This document shows positions 31,150 through 42,519 of a stretch of 64,000 nt of DNA, piece by piece. The notes beneath the pieces were generated by a model, which was not told the origin of the DNA, ran no database searches, and saw only the letters and a program-made list of their open reading frames with translations. Both the position numbers and the translations under genes were made by a program. This DNA comes from Patiria miniata (Eukaryota > Echinodermata > Asteroidea > Valvatida > Asterinidae), in the NCBI RefSeq assembly GCF_015706575.1, contig NW_024037048.1:18803512-18867511 (forward strand). Direction: 5' to 3'. How positions within the stretch are numbered: position 1 is the first letter of the stretch; every line of letters starts with the position of its first letter.

Positions 31150-33690
31150 ATCATCCTGGCCATGATGGTTAGGCTTCTCAATTTCCCTTCTTAAAAAATA
31201 TCCTCCAAGCCATAGTCTCCTCAATTATCCCTTCTAAAAAATCCTCCTAGCAATGATGGTTAGTCTCCTCAATGATCTCATCTAAAAAATATCTTCCAAG
31301 CCGTAATGCTTTGTCTGTTCAATAATCTCGTCTAAAAAATATCCTCCAAGCCATGATGATAACTCTCCTCAATTGATGATGATTACTCTCCTCAATCCAT
31401 TCTAAAAAAAAAAATAGCTTCCAAGCCGTGATGGTTTGTGCGTTCAATAATTTCTTCTAATATAAATTCTCCCATTCATAATAGTTAGTTTCCTCAATTA
31501 GCCCTTCTTAACAAATATCCTCCAAGCCATGATGGTTAGTCTCCTTAATTATCCCTTCTAAAACAATATCCTCTAAGCCACAATGGTTTTATTTCAATAA
31601 TCCCTTCCAAAAAATCCTCCTAGCCATGATGTTTAGTCTCCTCAATTTTCCCTTCTAAAATATCCTCCAAGCCGTGGTAATTAGTCTCCTCAATTATCCC
31701 TTCTAAAATATATCATCAAAGCCATGATGGTTTTCATTTCAATAATCTCTTCCAAAAAAAACCTCCTTGCAGTGATGATTAGTCTCCACCATAATTATCC
31801 CTTCATTTTAGAAAAGATCCTCCTATCCATGATGGTTAGTCTCCTTAATAATTATCAAATCTACAACATATCCTCCTTGCCAGGATGATAGTCTCCTCAA
31901 TTATCCCTTCTAAAAAATATCCTTCTAGCCATGATGGTTTTCATTTCAATAATCCCTTCTAAATAATATCCTCTTAACCGTGATAAGTCACCTCAATTAT
32001 CCCTGTAAAAAAACCTCCTAGCCGTGGTGATAAGCCTCCTCAATTATCCCTTTTCAAAAAAAATATCCTCCTAGCAATGATGGTTAATCTCCTCAATGAT
32101 CACATCTAAAAAATATCCTCCAAGTCCAGATGATTAGTTTCCTCAATTATCTCTTCTAAAACATATCCTCCAAGCCATGGTGGTTTTCATTCAATAATCC
32201 CTTCTAAAAAAATCCTCCTAGCCGTGATGATAAGTCTCCTCATTTAACCCTTCTAAAAATATCCTCCTAGCCATGATGGTTAGTCTTCTCAATTATCCCC
32301 TTAAAAAATATATCCTCCAAGTCATGATGTTTAGTGTCTTCAATTAACACATCTAAAAGATAACATCCAAGCCATGATGGTTTGTCTGTTCATATAATCA
32401 ATAATAATAATGTTCAATAATCCCTTCTAAAAAGATACCTCCTTGTCATGAGTGTGAGTCTCCGCAATTATCCCTTCTAGAAATTATCCTCCAAGCAATT
32501 ATGGTTAGTCTCCTCAATTATCACATCTAAAAATTAACTTCCAAGCCGTGATGGTTTGTCTGTTCAATAATCTCGTCTGAAAAATATCCTCCAAGCCGTG
32601 ATGGTTTTTATTTCAATAAGCCCTTCTAAATAAAAATATGCTCCTAGCCATGATGAGTAGTCTCCTCAATTATCCCTTCTTCCAAGCCGTGATGGATTGT
32701 GTGTTCAATAATCTCTTCTAAAAAATATCCTCCTAGCCATGATGGTTTGTCTCCTCAGTTATCCCTTCTAAAAATATCATCCTAGCCATGATGGTTAGTC
32801 TCCTCAATTATCCCTTCTAAAAAAAATTGTACAAGCCATGATGATGTCTCCTCAATTATCCTTTCAAAAAATATCCTCCGAGCCATGATGGTTTTCATTC
32901 AATAATCCCTCTGAAAAAATATCCTCCTAACCGTGATGAATAGTCTCCTTAATTATCCCTTCTGAAAAATATCCTCCAAGCAATGATAGTTAGTCTCCTC
33001 CATTATCCCTTCAAAAATATCTTCCTAGCCGTGATGATTAGTCTTCTCAATTATCCCTTCCTTCTAAAACATATCATCCAATCCATGATGGTTTTCATTT
33101 CAATAATCCCTTCTACAAATATCCTCCCAGCCGTGATTATTAGCCTCCTCAATTATCCCTTTAAAAAAATATCCTCGTGGCCATGATGGTTAGTCTCCTC
33201 ATTTAGCCCTTCTAAAAAATATCCTCCTAGCCATGAGGGTTAGTCTCCTCAATGATCACATCTAAAAAAATATCTTCCAAGCCTTGATGGTTTGTCTGAA
33301 CAATAATCTCGTCTAAAAAATATCCTCTAACGTATAACCATGATGGTTTTTATTTCAATAATCCCTTCTAAAAAATATCCTCCTAGCCGTGATGATAAGT
33401 CTCCTAACTTATCCCTTCTCAAAACAATTTCTTCCAAGCCGAGATCGATTGTGTGTTCAATAATCTCTTCTTCAAAAATATCCTCCAAGCAATGATTGTT
33501 TTTATTTTAATAATCCCTTCTAAAAATCCTCCTGGCCATGATGGTTTGTCTCCTCAATTATCCCTTCTAAAACAATATTCTCCTCGCCATGATGGTTAGT
33601 CTTCTCAATTATCCCTTCAAAAAAATATCCTCCTAACCATGATGGTTTTCATTCAATAATCCCTTCTAAAAAAATCTTATAGAACTGCGC
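31150..33690. repeat. Minisatellite of about 53 bp, roughly 45 degenerate copies
   Basis: The core words are 'cctccaagccatgatggtt', 'agtctcctcaattatccctt' and 'ctaaaaaatat'. Copies vary by substitutions and small gaps. The array lies in the intron after exon 2a. The same unit, reverse-complemented, forms a small array at 46,640-47,075. Frames through it (LLNYPF repeats) are artefacts. Confidence 0.93.
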
Positions 33691-33837
33691 CTGGAACACA
33701 CCTTTTTGAACCGTAGCCTTTTCGTTCGTGGTCTTTGAATCAACATGCGATTCAGTTTCAAATTCTCCCTATTATAACTAACTTCGTTCGATGACGTCAC
33801 AATTCTGAATTGTCGCAAAGACGTTTGTGGTAATTCA

Positions 33838-34140
33838 AAGAATATCTATGGCTGCAGACCAGCAAATAAACTGCCATGGACCTCAGTGATAAATACCCCA
33901 CTTGTAAAGATCAGGACAAATACTCACAACTCTCCAAGGTGTTTGAGACACCCATCAAATTACAGCTTATTTCATCATCTTTCATTGTCTGTTCAATTTT
34001 TGCGGTATAATCCGATGACCTTTTGGGATAAAAATTCCATCCAAAGATGATGACCCTGTAGTCCTGTAGCCCATCGCCCAAGGCACAATCTGCCACTTCA
34101 CAAAACAATGAACACTCAGGTTTATTGGGACAAAAGATAT
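33838..34140. mobile_element. Old relative of segment A of the 20.2-kb element
   Basis: 'agcaaataaactgccatgg', 'gataaatacccc' and 'caaatactcacaactctc' match, with about 20-30 percent divergence, the start of segment A at 20,210-20,280. This shows segment A existed as an independent dispersed element before it joined segment B in the array. Confidence 0.6.
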
Positions 34141-34148
34141 TGCTCAAA

Positions 34149-34200
34149 CAGGGGCGGATCCTGGAATTTTTGCAGGGGGAGGGTCAGGCTCCTAAAGAAA
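34149..34200 (+). mobile_element. Truncated end of the GGGCGGATCC MITE family
   Basis: 'caggggcggatcctggaat' followed by a G-rich stretch resembles the left end of the elements at 37,563, 39,840 and 55,926. No right end is visible. Confidence 0.45.
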
Positions 34201-36233
34201 TTAATAAATTGTTGTGACAGGCGAACGGGTAATATTTTGTGTGCATGTTTCACTTTCAATTATTTTTCACATACTGACTGGTTTAGTTTTTGAAAAAAGT
34301 TGAAATCTTGTCACTATAAGGGATAGCACACTGTACATTCACGGAAAGTTGTATTGTCAAAACAAAGGCTATCAGTAGGACTTTTTCTAGTCACTATGAT
34401 ATCTGATCGCAGTTTTTAAAAGAGTTTAAAAAAACATCAAGTTCCCTGCTGATTTAAGAATAGTTTCAACTGATTGTGATTAATGCTTAAACAAATTCAC
34501 GCACTTTTAATACTTTAAAAAAGTGTCTTTCTTTGGTTTAAAGAAGACATATTGCGAAAGCTCCATCCTTTATAAATAACCTCACCCATAAAATCAGTAT
34601 GATCAACCACCCCTTATTTTCTTCCTCATTTTGCCATTTTAATTTTATCAATTTAATTTTAAAACACGGAAACTCTGGTGCAATGTACTCACATTGTTTC
34701 CCGGCAATCACTGAAACTAATTCAGGATCAACAGTTATGGGGAAGTTGGTCACGGCAGAACGTTTATCAGGAAATCCGGACATCAAAAACATTCCTGTCT
34801 TATTGTGTGTAATTGCTCAAGCAGTACCCTTTCAACTTTGCCATTTCGCTAGAGTTCACAGTGCGCTTTGATCATCAAGTTTCATTCAATCATCGCAGGA
34901 TGAACGTGTCATGAATATAGAGGGCGCAAATACAAACGGACCGGATCGTGATGATGCACACAGCACACAGCACACAGCACACAGTTTTATACAAGTTCAA
35001 ATTGCTTTATTTAACTGGGTAAATTTGTAGAAATCATCTATAGAGTTGATGTTTGTACACATTACTCAGGCTTTCTGTTCGCCTGAAGATATTGAAGCAA
35101 AAGCTCTCGATGAATTCACTCATGTATTTGCATGTAGGGTTCCACTCAGCATGCCGCTGAGATTCTGTTGGACATTTGGACAAACAGCCATATTGATTTT
35201 TAGCTTATTTTTCGAAAGTTTTTGGTGATTGGTAAAGATTTTCACAAATCTGAAATATTTTGTGAGACAAGTTTCAGTTGACAAACAGATGGTGGCTTAC
35301 TAGAGCCAAACCGGTGCGCTGATTTCCTATCCGGAAAATAAATCTTTATGTAACGACTGTAACTTCGGTAGTCCAGCTGTAATGTTTGCGCCTCTACTTC
35401 CTTGGTATGAGATCGATTTCCCCCACAAATGCAGAAACTGTATGCTCATTGTGATTCCTACAACTACAAGTTCAAGCAACCTTGAACCAGTTAGAGCAAC
35501 ATAGGATCAATTGCTCACAATCTTAAGTATGATGCAGCACAACTAACTTTTGAACTTTTAGCTTAGTTGATGCTATACATTTGACCAAAACAGATAAATT
35601 AAAGGGATTATTTTTTTGGTTCTTGTCACTGAATTCCGTTGCTAACACACGTTAATAGTCTGCCCACCGGCACACTATTTCGAAAACGTCTTCAGTTTTT
35701 TAAGACGATATATCTTGTCTGATATAACACTATACAAACACGAAATAATTCAGTGTCAAAAACAAAGCTGTTCAGACTCGACTGGTTTTGAATCAAATTT
35801 TGGGAGCATTTTTTTAAAGAGCTCATTACATCAAGTTCCCTGCTGTGATTCAGAATAGTTGAAATTGATCGGGATTCGCACTTATTCAAAATAATTCACG
35901 CACTTGTAATAGTTCAGGTAAAAAATTACTGCGTTAACATTTTGGTTTAAAGAAAACAATCTTGCGAAAGTTCGACTCTTTAACCTAAACAGTATGGTAT
36001 GATCAACCACCCCCTTATTTTCTGCCTCGTTTTTTCCCTGTTTAATTTATCATTTTAATTTTTAAACATGAAATCCTGATTCGATGTACTCACATTGTAT
36101 TCCGGCAATCAGTCAAACTAATTCAGGATGAAGAGTTATGGAGAAGTTGGTCACGGAAGAACGTTTATCAGGAAATCCGGACAACTCAAACATGCCTGTC
36201 TTATTTTGTGTTATCATTTATGTGGATACTCAG

Positions 36234-37311
36234 TACCCTTTTACGAAGGCCCATTAGCGCCACTGCAAGTATATATGTTACAGATTGTGTAATTCGTCTG
36301 ATGTTCTCACACGTGGAGAGCACGTGACCAGGGGCCTGTGTATATAGCGCCGCTAGGCGGCGCTATCTTTGCATACAACGTTTGCACTCCTGTGCCATAC
36401 TTGCCGAGTATGACTCAGAACGTATGAGTAATTCGTCACATATTAAATAATCCGTAATAACGAATTAGTAATCCGTTATAACGAATTAAATAATCCGTAA
36501 TAACGAATTAGTAATCCGTAATAACGAATTAAATAATCCGTAATAACGAATTAGTAATCCGTAATAACGAATTAAATAATCCGTAATAACGAATTAATAA
36601 TCCGTAATAACGAATAGCAATCCGTAATAACGAATTAATAATCCGTAATAACGAATTCAATAATCCTTAATAACGAATTAGTAATCCGTTATAACGAATT
36701 ATTAATCCGTAATAACGAATTAATAATCCGTAATAACGAATTCAATAATCCGTTATAACGAATTAGTAATCCGTAATAACGAATTAAATAATCCGTAATA
36801 ACGAATTAGTAATCCGTAATAACGAATTAAATAATCCGTAATAACGAATTAATAATCCGTAATAACGAATTAAATAATCCGTTATAACGAATTAGTAATC
36901 CGTAATAACGAATTAAATAATCCGTAATAACGAATTAAATAATCCGTAATAACGAATTAGTAATCCGTAATAACGAATTAACTAATCCGTAATAACGAAT
37001 TAATAATCCGTAATAACGAATTAGTAATCCGTAATAACGAATTAATAATCCGTAATAACGAATTAAATAATCCGTTATAACGAATTAGTAATCCGTAATA
37101 ACGAATTAATAATCCGTAATAACGAATTAAATAATCCGTTATAAATAATTAGTAATCCGTAATAACGAATTAAATAATCCGTAATAACGAATTAATAATC
37201 CGTTATAACGAATTAGTAATCCGTAATAACGAATTAATAATCCTTAATAACGAATTAAATAATCCGCAACATATATACTTGCAGTGGCGCTAATGGGCTT
37301 TCGTACCCTTT
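36234..37311. mobile_element. hAT-like TIR element carrying a 21-25 bp minisatellite
   Basis: Element 36,242-37,303 (1,062 bp) has about 38-bp inverted ends (CGAAGGCCCATTAGCGCCAC at the left, its near-complement at 37,267-37,303) and is flanked by TACCCTTT on both sides (36,234-36,241 and 37,304-37,311). Paralogous block II shows a single TACCCTTT at 34,825-34,832, the empty site. Inside are a hairpin (ATAGCGCCGC around 36,343) and about 35 copies of 'aataacgaattaataatccg' from about 36,446 to 37,266. No transposase. Confidence 0.85.
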
Positions 37312-37562
37312 GAACTTTGTTGTTAAATTGTGTCATTTCGCTAGAGTTCACAGTGCGCCATTCCGGTTTGATCATCAAACATTCAAGCATTGCAGAATGA
37401 ACGTGTCACTGAATATAGAGGGCGCAAATACAAACGGACCGGATCGTGATGATGCTCACAGTTTTATTCAAGTTCAAATTGCTTTGTTTAGTTGGATTCA
37501 TTTGTAGCAATCATGTACAGCGTTGATGTCTGTGCACATTATTCGTCCCTTCTGTTCCCTGT

Positions 37563-37862
37563 CAAGGGCGGATCCAGAACACAATATTTTGGGGGGTAGC
37601 TCCCCCAAAAAATTGGTCCCCGGAACGTGGGTCCAAAATTTTACGGCGTGGGGTTCTCGGCCCGCTTAATCATGGGTCCCGATTTTTTTGTAATTCTAAA
37701 TGCTCTGTGGCGATCTGAGGAAATTTCTGACCACTTTAGCCATTTTTTTTCTCGAAAAGATGGTAGTGTACCCAGTGCCTGCCTTTATTGCGACGTCACT
37801 TAAAAACAAAATTGGGTTTTTTTTGGCGGGGCGGAGGGGGGGGGGGATGGTCCCCTCCTGTT
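37563..37862 (+). mobile_element. Older copy of the CAAGGGCGGATCCAG MITE
   Basis: The left end CAAGGGCGGATCCAG is intact and the interior follows the 39,840 copy ('acggcgtggggttc', 'gatgctctgtgg', 'tgcctttattgcga'). The right TIR is degraded, and no target duplication is recognisable. Confidence 0.75.
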
Positions 37863-38933
37863 CGTCTTAAAATATGAAGCACAAGCTCTGTTTGCATGCA
37901 GGGTTCCACTCAGCATGCCACTTAGATTCCGTTGAATATTTTCTTGAAATGGTGATAGTAGTATTTGCTGAATACTTTGAAAGTGTTTGGTCAGTTGGTA
38001 CACAAATAATAATAAAAACAATTATGGGACATTATTCGGTCAAACATGGGTGGCTGATGCTAGTAGTCAAACCGGTGCGCTGATTTCCAATCTGGAACAT
38101 AATTATTTTTGTAACGACCGTACCTTGACTGCGGCGCCCACCTGATTTCCGCCACTACTTCCTTGGTATGAGATCGATTGTCCTTGATAATGCAGAAAAT
38201 GTATGCTCATTGTGATTCCTACAATTTCAAATGCAAGCAATTTAAAAAAGAAAACATAGGATTATTTGCTTTTGAATTTTTTTTTTTCGTGCGAAGCAAC
38301 AAAATGGCTTAAAAACTTAAGAAGGTCGCAACTAACCTGTTGAAGTTTCAACTCAGTGGATACTATCATTGAGAAAAAGCAGAGAAAACGTATGCACTAT
38401 TTTGTTGGATCTCGTTACTTGATTCCGTGCTTTATAACACCTTAACTATTTTTTTAATTTTAAAAACACCTTCAAAGTTTTCAACCGATATATCAGGCGA
38501 AATACTTTCACCGGGTATTTGATGCCAGTCCTTATCTTCACTCTCAGCATTGCAAGGTTTCTGTCATTAAATGTACTTTTCCGGGCAATTGTAAATGATC
38601 CTACGTGGCCTTAAATTCTTTTTGCATACAGATTTCTCTCAGAAAATCTGGGCATTTGTTTTGGTAGTTACTGCGTTTGATTCAAAAATATTAAATCCTT
38701 CAAAGAAGACATGAATATTGTTGCTCGTGCGTGGGTCTGTTCGGGGCCGTTGCATGCAGGACGCATTCCGCTAAATATATATATATATAATCATTCCAGA
38801 TCACATTTCGCCCGACAGAGATTTTGATCTGGGGGTGTTTTACTTGTGAAATTCAGCGATGCCTCCCCCAACAGCCCCCAAGATATCTCCCGGTGGATTT
38901 TCAATGACTCATTTTCGTTGGTATTATTTGCAG

Positions 38934-38995
38934 CTCGCAATCTGCTGAGTGTTGAGGATTCCCTTCGTGATAGAATTCAAGAACGTTACATCGGG
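38934..38995 (+). other. C1q-domain gene, non-coding exon 2b
   Basis: 62 bp with acceptor 'atttgcag' and donor 'tcggg|gtgagg'. Homologous to exon 2a at 30,943. No ATG leading to a long frame; predicted 5' UTR. Confidence 0.6.
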
Positions 38996-39831
38996 GTGAG
39001 GGTCTGTTATTTGACATTTTCCTCACTCATCATCAGAACAGAGCAGTGATTTTGGTTGGAGACTGTGTTTTTTTTTCTATATTTATAAACCTTTTGGTCA
39101 AAATTTTAACAGAAAACATCGCTCGAGTGATATTCCCTCCCTATAACACCCACCGTAGAACTGTGCAAGACATTTTGGCCTGCAGTCTTTGCAAACTCCT
39201 CGTTAAACTCATCGATGTGCCTCGAACTTATAGCGGAAACACGCTGAAATTTCCTTCACATTTTTTTTCTGCAGGTACATCAGTTGGCCAAAAAAGAGAA
39301 CTAAGATGAAAACAAATATTGATCACACCAATATTTAGTTGCTGTGTAATCAGATTCTTTGGAATTTGTCTTCTTTTATTTATTTTTTAAATCGGAATTG
39401 TGTTCGCAACCGTTGTCCTAATTTTTTCTTGATCGTTGATCACGTTGTAATTCGTTTGTGATTGTTTATCAACTGCGGGAATCATAACATATAGGTTTTC
39501 CCGTCCAATTTCGCAACTTGTTCGTCCAATAAGAGAGACTGTTCATTACATTGAAAAAAAGGTCGCAGTTAACGCATTTGATTTTTTTTAAATATTTACA
39601 CCCACCAAATCGTGTAGGCAACTTTGTCGTGCAAAAGAAAATCCATTTCTTTTGTTGGTTTTCGATTTTGCACCGAGTATAGGCGAATCTGTAAGAGGAA
39701 GTATTCATTTTCAACAAAAGTGCAATGGAATAAGGGGTCCATTTTAATTTGCAATTTGCAATTCGCCAATTGTATTGGCTACAAAAAAATTAGGGCCTAG
39801 GCCTATACGATTTTTTTTATTTCCACAGAGT
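38996..39831. other. Intron; no feature seen
   Basis: AT-rich intron sequence of the C1q-domain gene with no repeat or exon I can support. Confidence 0.4.
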
Positions 39832-40156
39832 GATTACAACAAGGGCGGATCCAGAACACAATTTTGGGGGGGGCCAAAAAAAATTTTGGTCCTCCAAAAA
39901 AGTGGGTCAAAAAAATTACGGCGTGGGGTTCGGGGCCCGCTTAAGGGCCCCGAAATTTTTTTGGATTCTAGATGCTCTGTGGTGCGATCTGAGGCAATTT
40001 CTGACCACTTTAACCAATGTTTTTTTGAGGAAAAGATGGTGGTGTACTCATCGCCTGCCTTTATTGCGATGTCACATAAAAAAAAAAAAAATTGGTTTCG
40101 TTTTGGGGGGCCATGGCCCCCTTTGGCCCCCCCCTGGATCCGCCCTTGGATTACAA
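39832..40156. mobile_element. CAAGGGCGGATCCAG MITE, single unit, complete
   Basis: Element 39,840-40,148 (309 bp), perfect ends CAAGGGCGGATCCAG and CTGGATCCGCCCTTG, 8-bp target duplication GATTACAA (39,832-39,839 and 40,149-40,156), so hAT-like. It contains exactly one copy of the 180-bp interior that is amplified eightfold at 55,926-57,493. It is the reference for the unamplified state. Confidence 0.92.
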
Positions 40157-41157
40157 CAATTAACAAACTGGTCACTTAATTGTCCTACATAAAAATCTGT
40201 CTTTTGACATAGTATTTTATCGGCGAGTGCTCTAAATGTATTTCCTTCTATCACTTTGACACTTTACATTGATACAGTTCTGTTCTGCTTTTTTCATATT
40301 CCCTTCCCAGGCATTCCAATCTTTGAAATAGCTGTACATTCCTTAATCCAAACTTGTCAAAAGCCATGTCATTTTATACTCTGTTGTATCACTATAACAC
40401 AATATCTTGCTAATGCAACTTCCAAATATCATTGAACTGTGTTACTTTTGTAAACGTATGCATCAAAGTGAATTCCCGAGCGGGACTGAAATTCAAAGCA
40501 CAAGAAATTCAATGCACAAGTCACGTAATTTGCTGCTTACTTTTCACGCGTGAATGAAGAATACCCTGAAACATGTTGAGCTTTCGCTAAATTCAACCGG
40601 GTGTGAAAAGGTCTGCATGTTTTATGCCAATTTGAATGCAAATGTTTTATTATTGAATTAGCAAAGTGTGAAATTGGGCGGGAAACCCTATAATATTTCA
40701 CAGTGAATGAAGAATTTCATTGCTGCTTTAAAACTCATAGCGAACTGGAGTTAAAAGTAAATTTGCCTGGAAAAGTGCAACAAAAGCTTAGAATGCCAAC
40801 AGACTTTTGACCGAGTTCCAATAGTGTCTCAAAATAGATACATGCCTTTAAAATTATTTGAATAAAAGGTTTCAATAATAACGTTTAAACAAATTGAAGC
40901 TAATTTCAAGAATCAGTCAATTCGAGAGAAATTGAACAATGCGACATTAAAACAGGTTATTTTTCTTGACGAATAGGGCCGAGAAAACCTATTATTCTAA
41001 TTACTTGACCGTAATAACTTGGTGAGTAATTTTTCCTGTTTTGGGGTGGCAATGTATCCAAATGAGAAAAAAATCGCACTCATTTATCTCAATTGATAAT
41101 AAAATAGTATTAAAATGTAAACTTAACCAGTATTCGTTTGTATGTTTTTTTTTTCAG
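40157..41157. other. Intron; no feature seen
   Basis: AT-rich intron of the C1q-domain gene without recognisable exon, repeat or RNA. Confidence 0.4.
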
Positions 41158-41217
41158 CCTACACTGAATTCCTTGTGATCTCTTCTTGGACCCGATCTTC
41201 AAGAACGAACCATCGAG
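41158..41217 (+). other. C1q-domain gene, non-coding exon 3
   Basis: 60 bp, acceptor 'ttttttttcag', donor 'catcgag|gtgggt'. It shares 'gatcttcaagaac' with the 'gaattcaagaac' of exons 2a and 2b, so it may be another diverged copy of the same 5' exon. Confidence 0.55.
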
Positions 41218-41675
41218 GTGGGTGTGGTGAGGTTTGATTAATGATTCTATCAGGACCGGGGAAGGGGCAAGATGTGCTCGCCCCCCCCCCCCCCCCCTCC
41301 AAAAAAAAATACTACAGCTCCGGAACGCTTCGCCCTATCCGAATGCATTTTGGTGACCTTTCTTAAATTTTATTGGCAGGCGAAATAAAAACAAAATCGA
41401 TTCGATGGGTTGCCATGACAACTGGTTTTATAAACTAGGCTTCTCATAAATGTTAGCCCCTTGACCCCTCATACGCCACTGTTATATAACAAAGAAAACA
41501 TTCTTCGAACAATGATTCCTCCAATCTCATGTTTGTGGGTTTTTTTCTTCAAATCTGACGGCGGATTGTCATGAATTTTAGACTAGTTCTCCTGTTTATC
41601 AAACCGCAATATTTTTTTTCTACTCTTCCCTATTTTAAAATTAGTTTATTGAAAATCTCACCTGATTTGTTTCAG

Positions 41676-42501
41676 TTTAATCGTTGTTATTCTGTACAGA
41701 ATGAAGATCTGCGTGGCAACCATTCTTTCAATCGCCCTCCTTCTGGGTAACTCCGTCAACCTCCGAGCTTCCGTTACTGGGCCGGTTCCCTCGGACGGTG
41801 ATGGTCCTGCGTCTCAGGCGTGTCCGATGTGCTGCCAGGGGTCGGCTGCAATTCCCGGCATACCAGGGCTGCCTGGGTCCTTAGGTCAACCAGGGTCAAA
41901 GGGCGATCCAGGTCAAAAGGGTGATATTGGACAGAGTGGACCTATGGGTGAGCGTGGAGCAGCTGGGCCTCAAGGGGACGAAGGCATAGGCCAGCCCGGA
42001 AAAATCGGTCCAAGAGGAGTCCCAGGTGCTGTAGGGTCAACGGGGAAAACTGGTGTCAAAGGTCAAAAGGGTGAGCCAGGGGAGGCACCAGACGACTCCA
42101 ACCAGCGGGTAGCATTCACCGTGGTGAGGACGAGCGACTCGGATGCCTCTACGAGTCTCGACACCCGTTTGCCCTTCCAGGCGACCGAGACGCTTCTGCC
42201 GGGTACCAGCTTCGATCTCGAGACCGGCACGTTCACGTGTGGTGTGCCGGGCACCTACGTGTTCATGTTTTCTGTGCGCAAACATTCTTCCAGCAGCGGC
42301 CTGTACGTTTATCTCCGGAAGAACGGCGACGCGGTTGTCGCTGGCGCTAGCACTGATTCAAGTCACAATGACCAGGTGTCTGGGAGCGCGGTGGTGGTTC
42401 TGCAGCGTGGAGATACGATGTATCTCACAATGCTCGGTGGGGCGTATAGTAGTTCCTATCACTGGACCTCATTCAGTGGCTTCCTCCTTTACCCCGAATA
42501 A
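41676..42501 (+). CDS. Secreted collagen-like C1q-domain protein, 266 aa
   Basis: ORF 41,701-42,501 in one exon (acceptor 'gatttgtttcag', exon start 41,676). Residues 1-24 form a signal peptide (MKICVATILSIALLLGN...). Residues 41-45 hold a Cys cluster (CPMCC) fit for interchain disulfides. Residues about 52-128 are collagen Gly-X-Y repeats (GIPGLPGSLGQPGSKGDPGQ onward) with one interruption near GDEGIGQPG. Residues about 136-266 form a C1q globular head: VAFTVVRT start, FSVRKHSSSSGLYVYLRKNG centre, SSYHWTSFSGFLLYPE end. Such proteins trimerise and act as soluble pattern-recognition lectins or matrix proteins; the ligand here cannot be told. Start choice: first ATG of the exon, immediately giving a signal peptide. 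AATAAA overlaps the stop codon (42,497-42,502). The exon is much richer in G+C than its flanks. Isolated gene, not in an operon. Naming a specific C1q member is not justified. Confidence 0.95.
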
Positions 42502-42519
42502 ACACAACAATCACAACAT

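Noticed and set aside
34538-34792. Minus-strand frame with VTNFPITVDPELVSVIAGKQ, partly seen again at 36.1 kb
   Set aside because: Follows a duplicated intron block; the second copy is interrupted and no family is recognisable.
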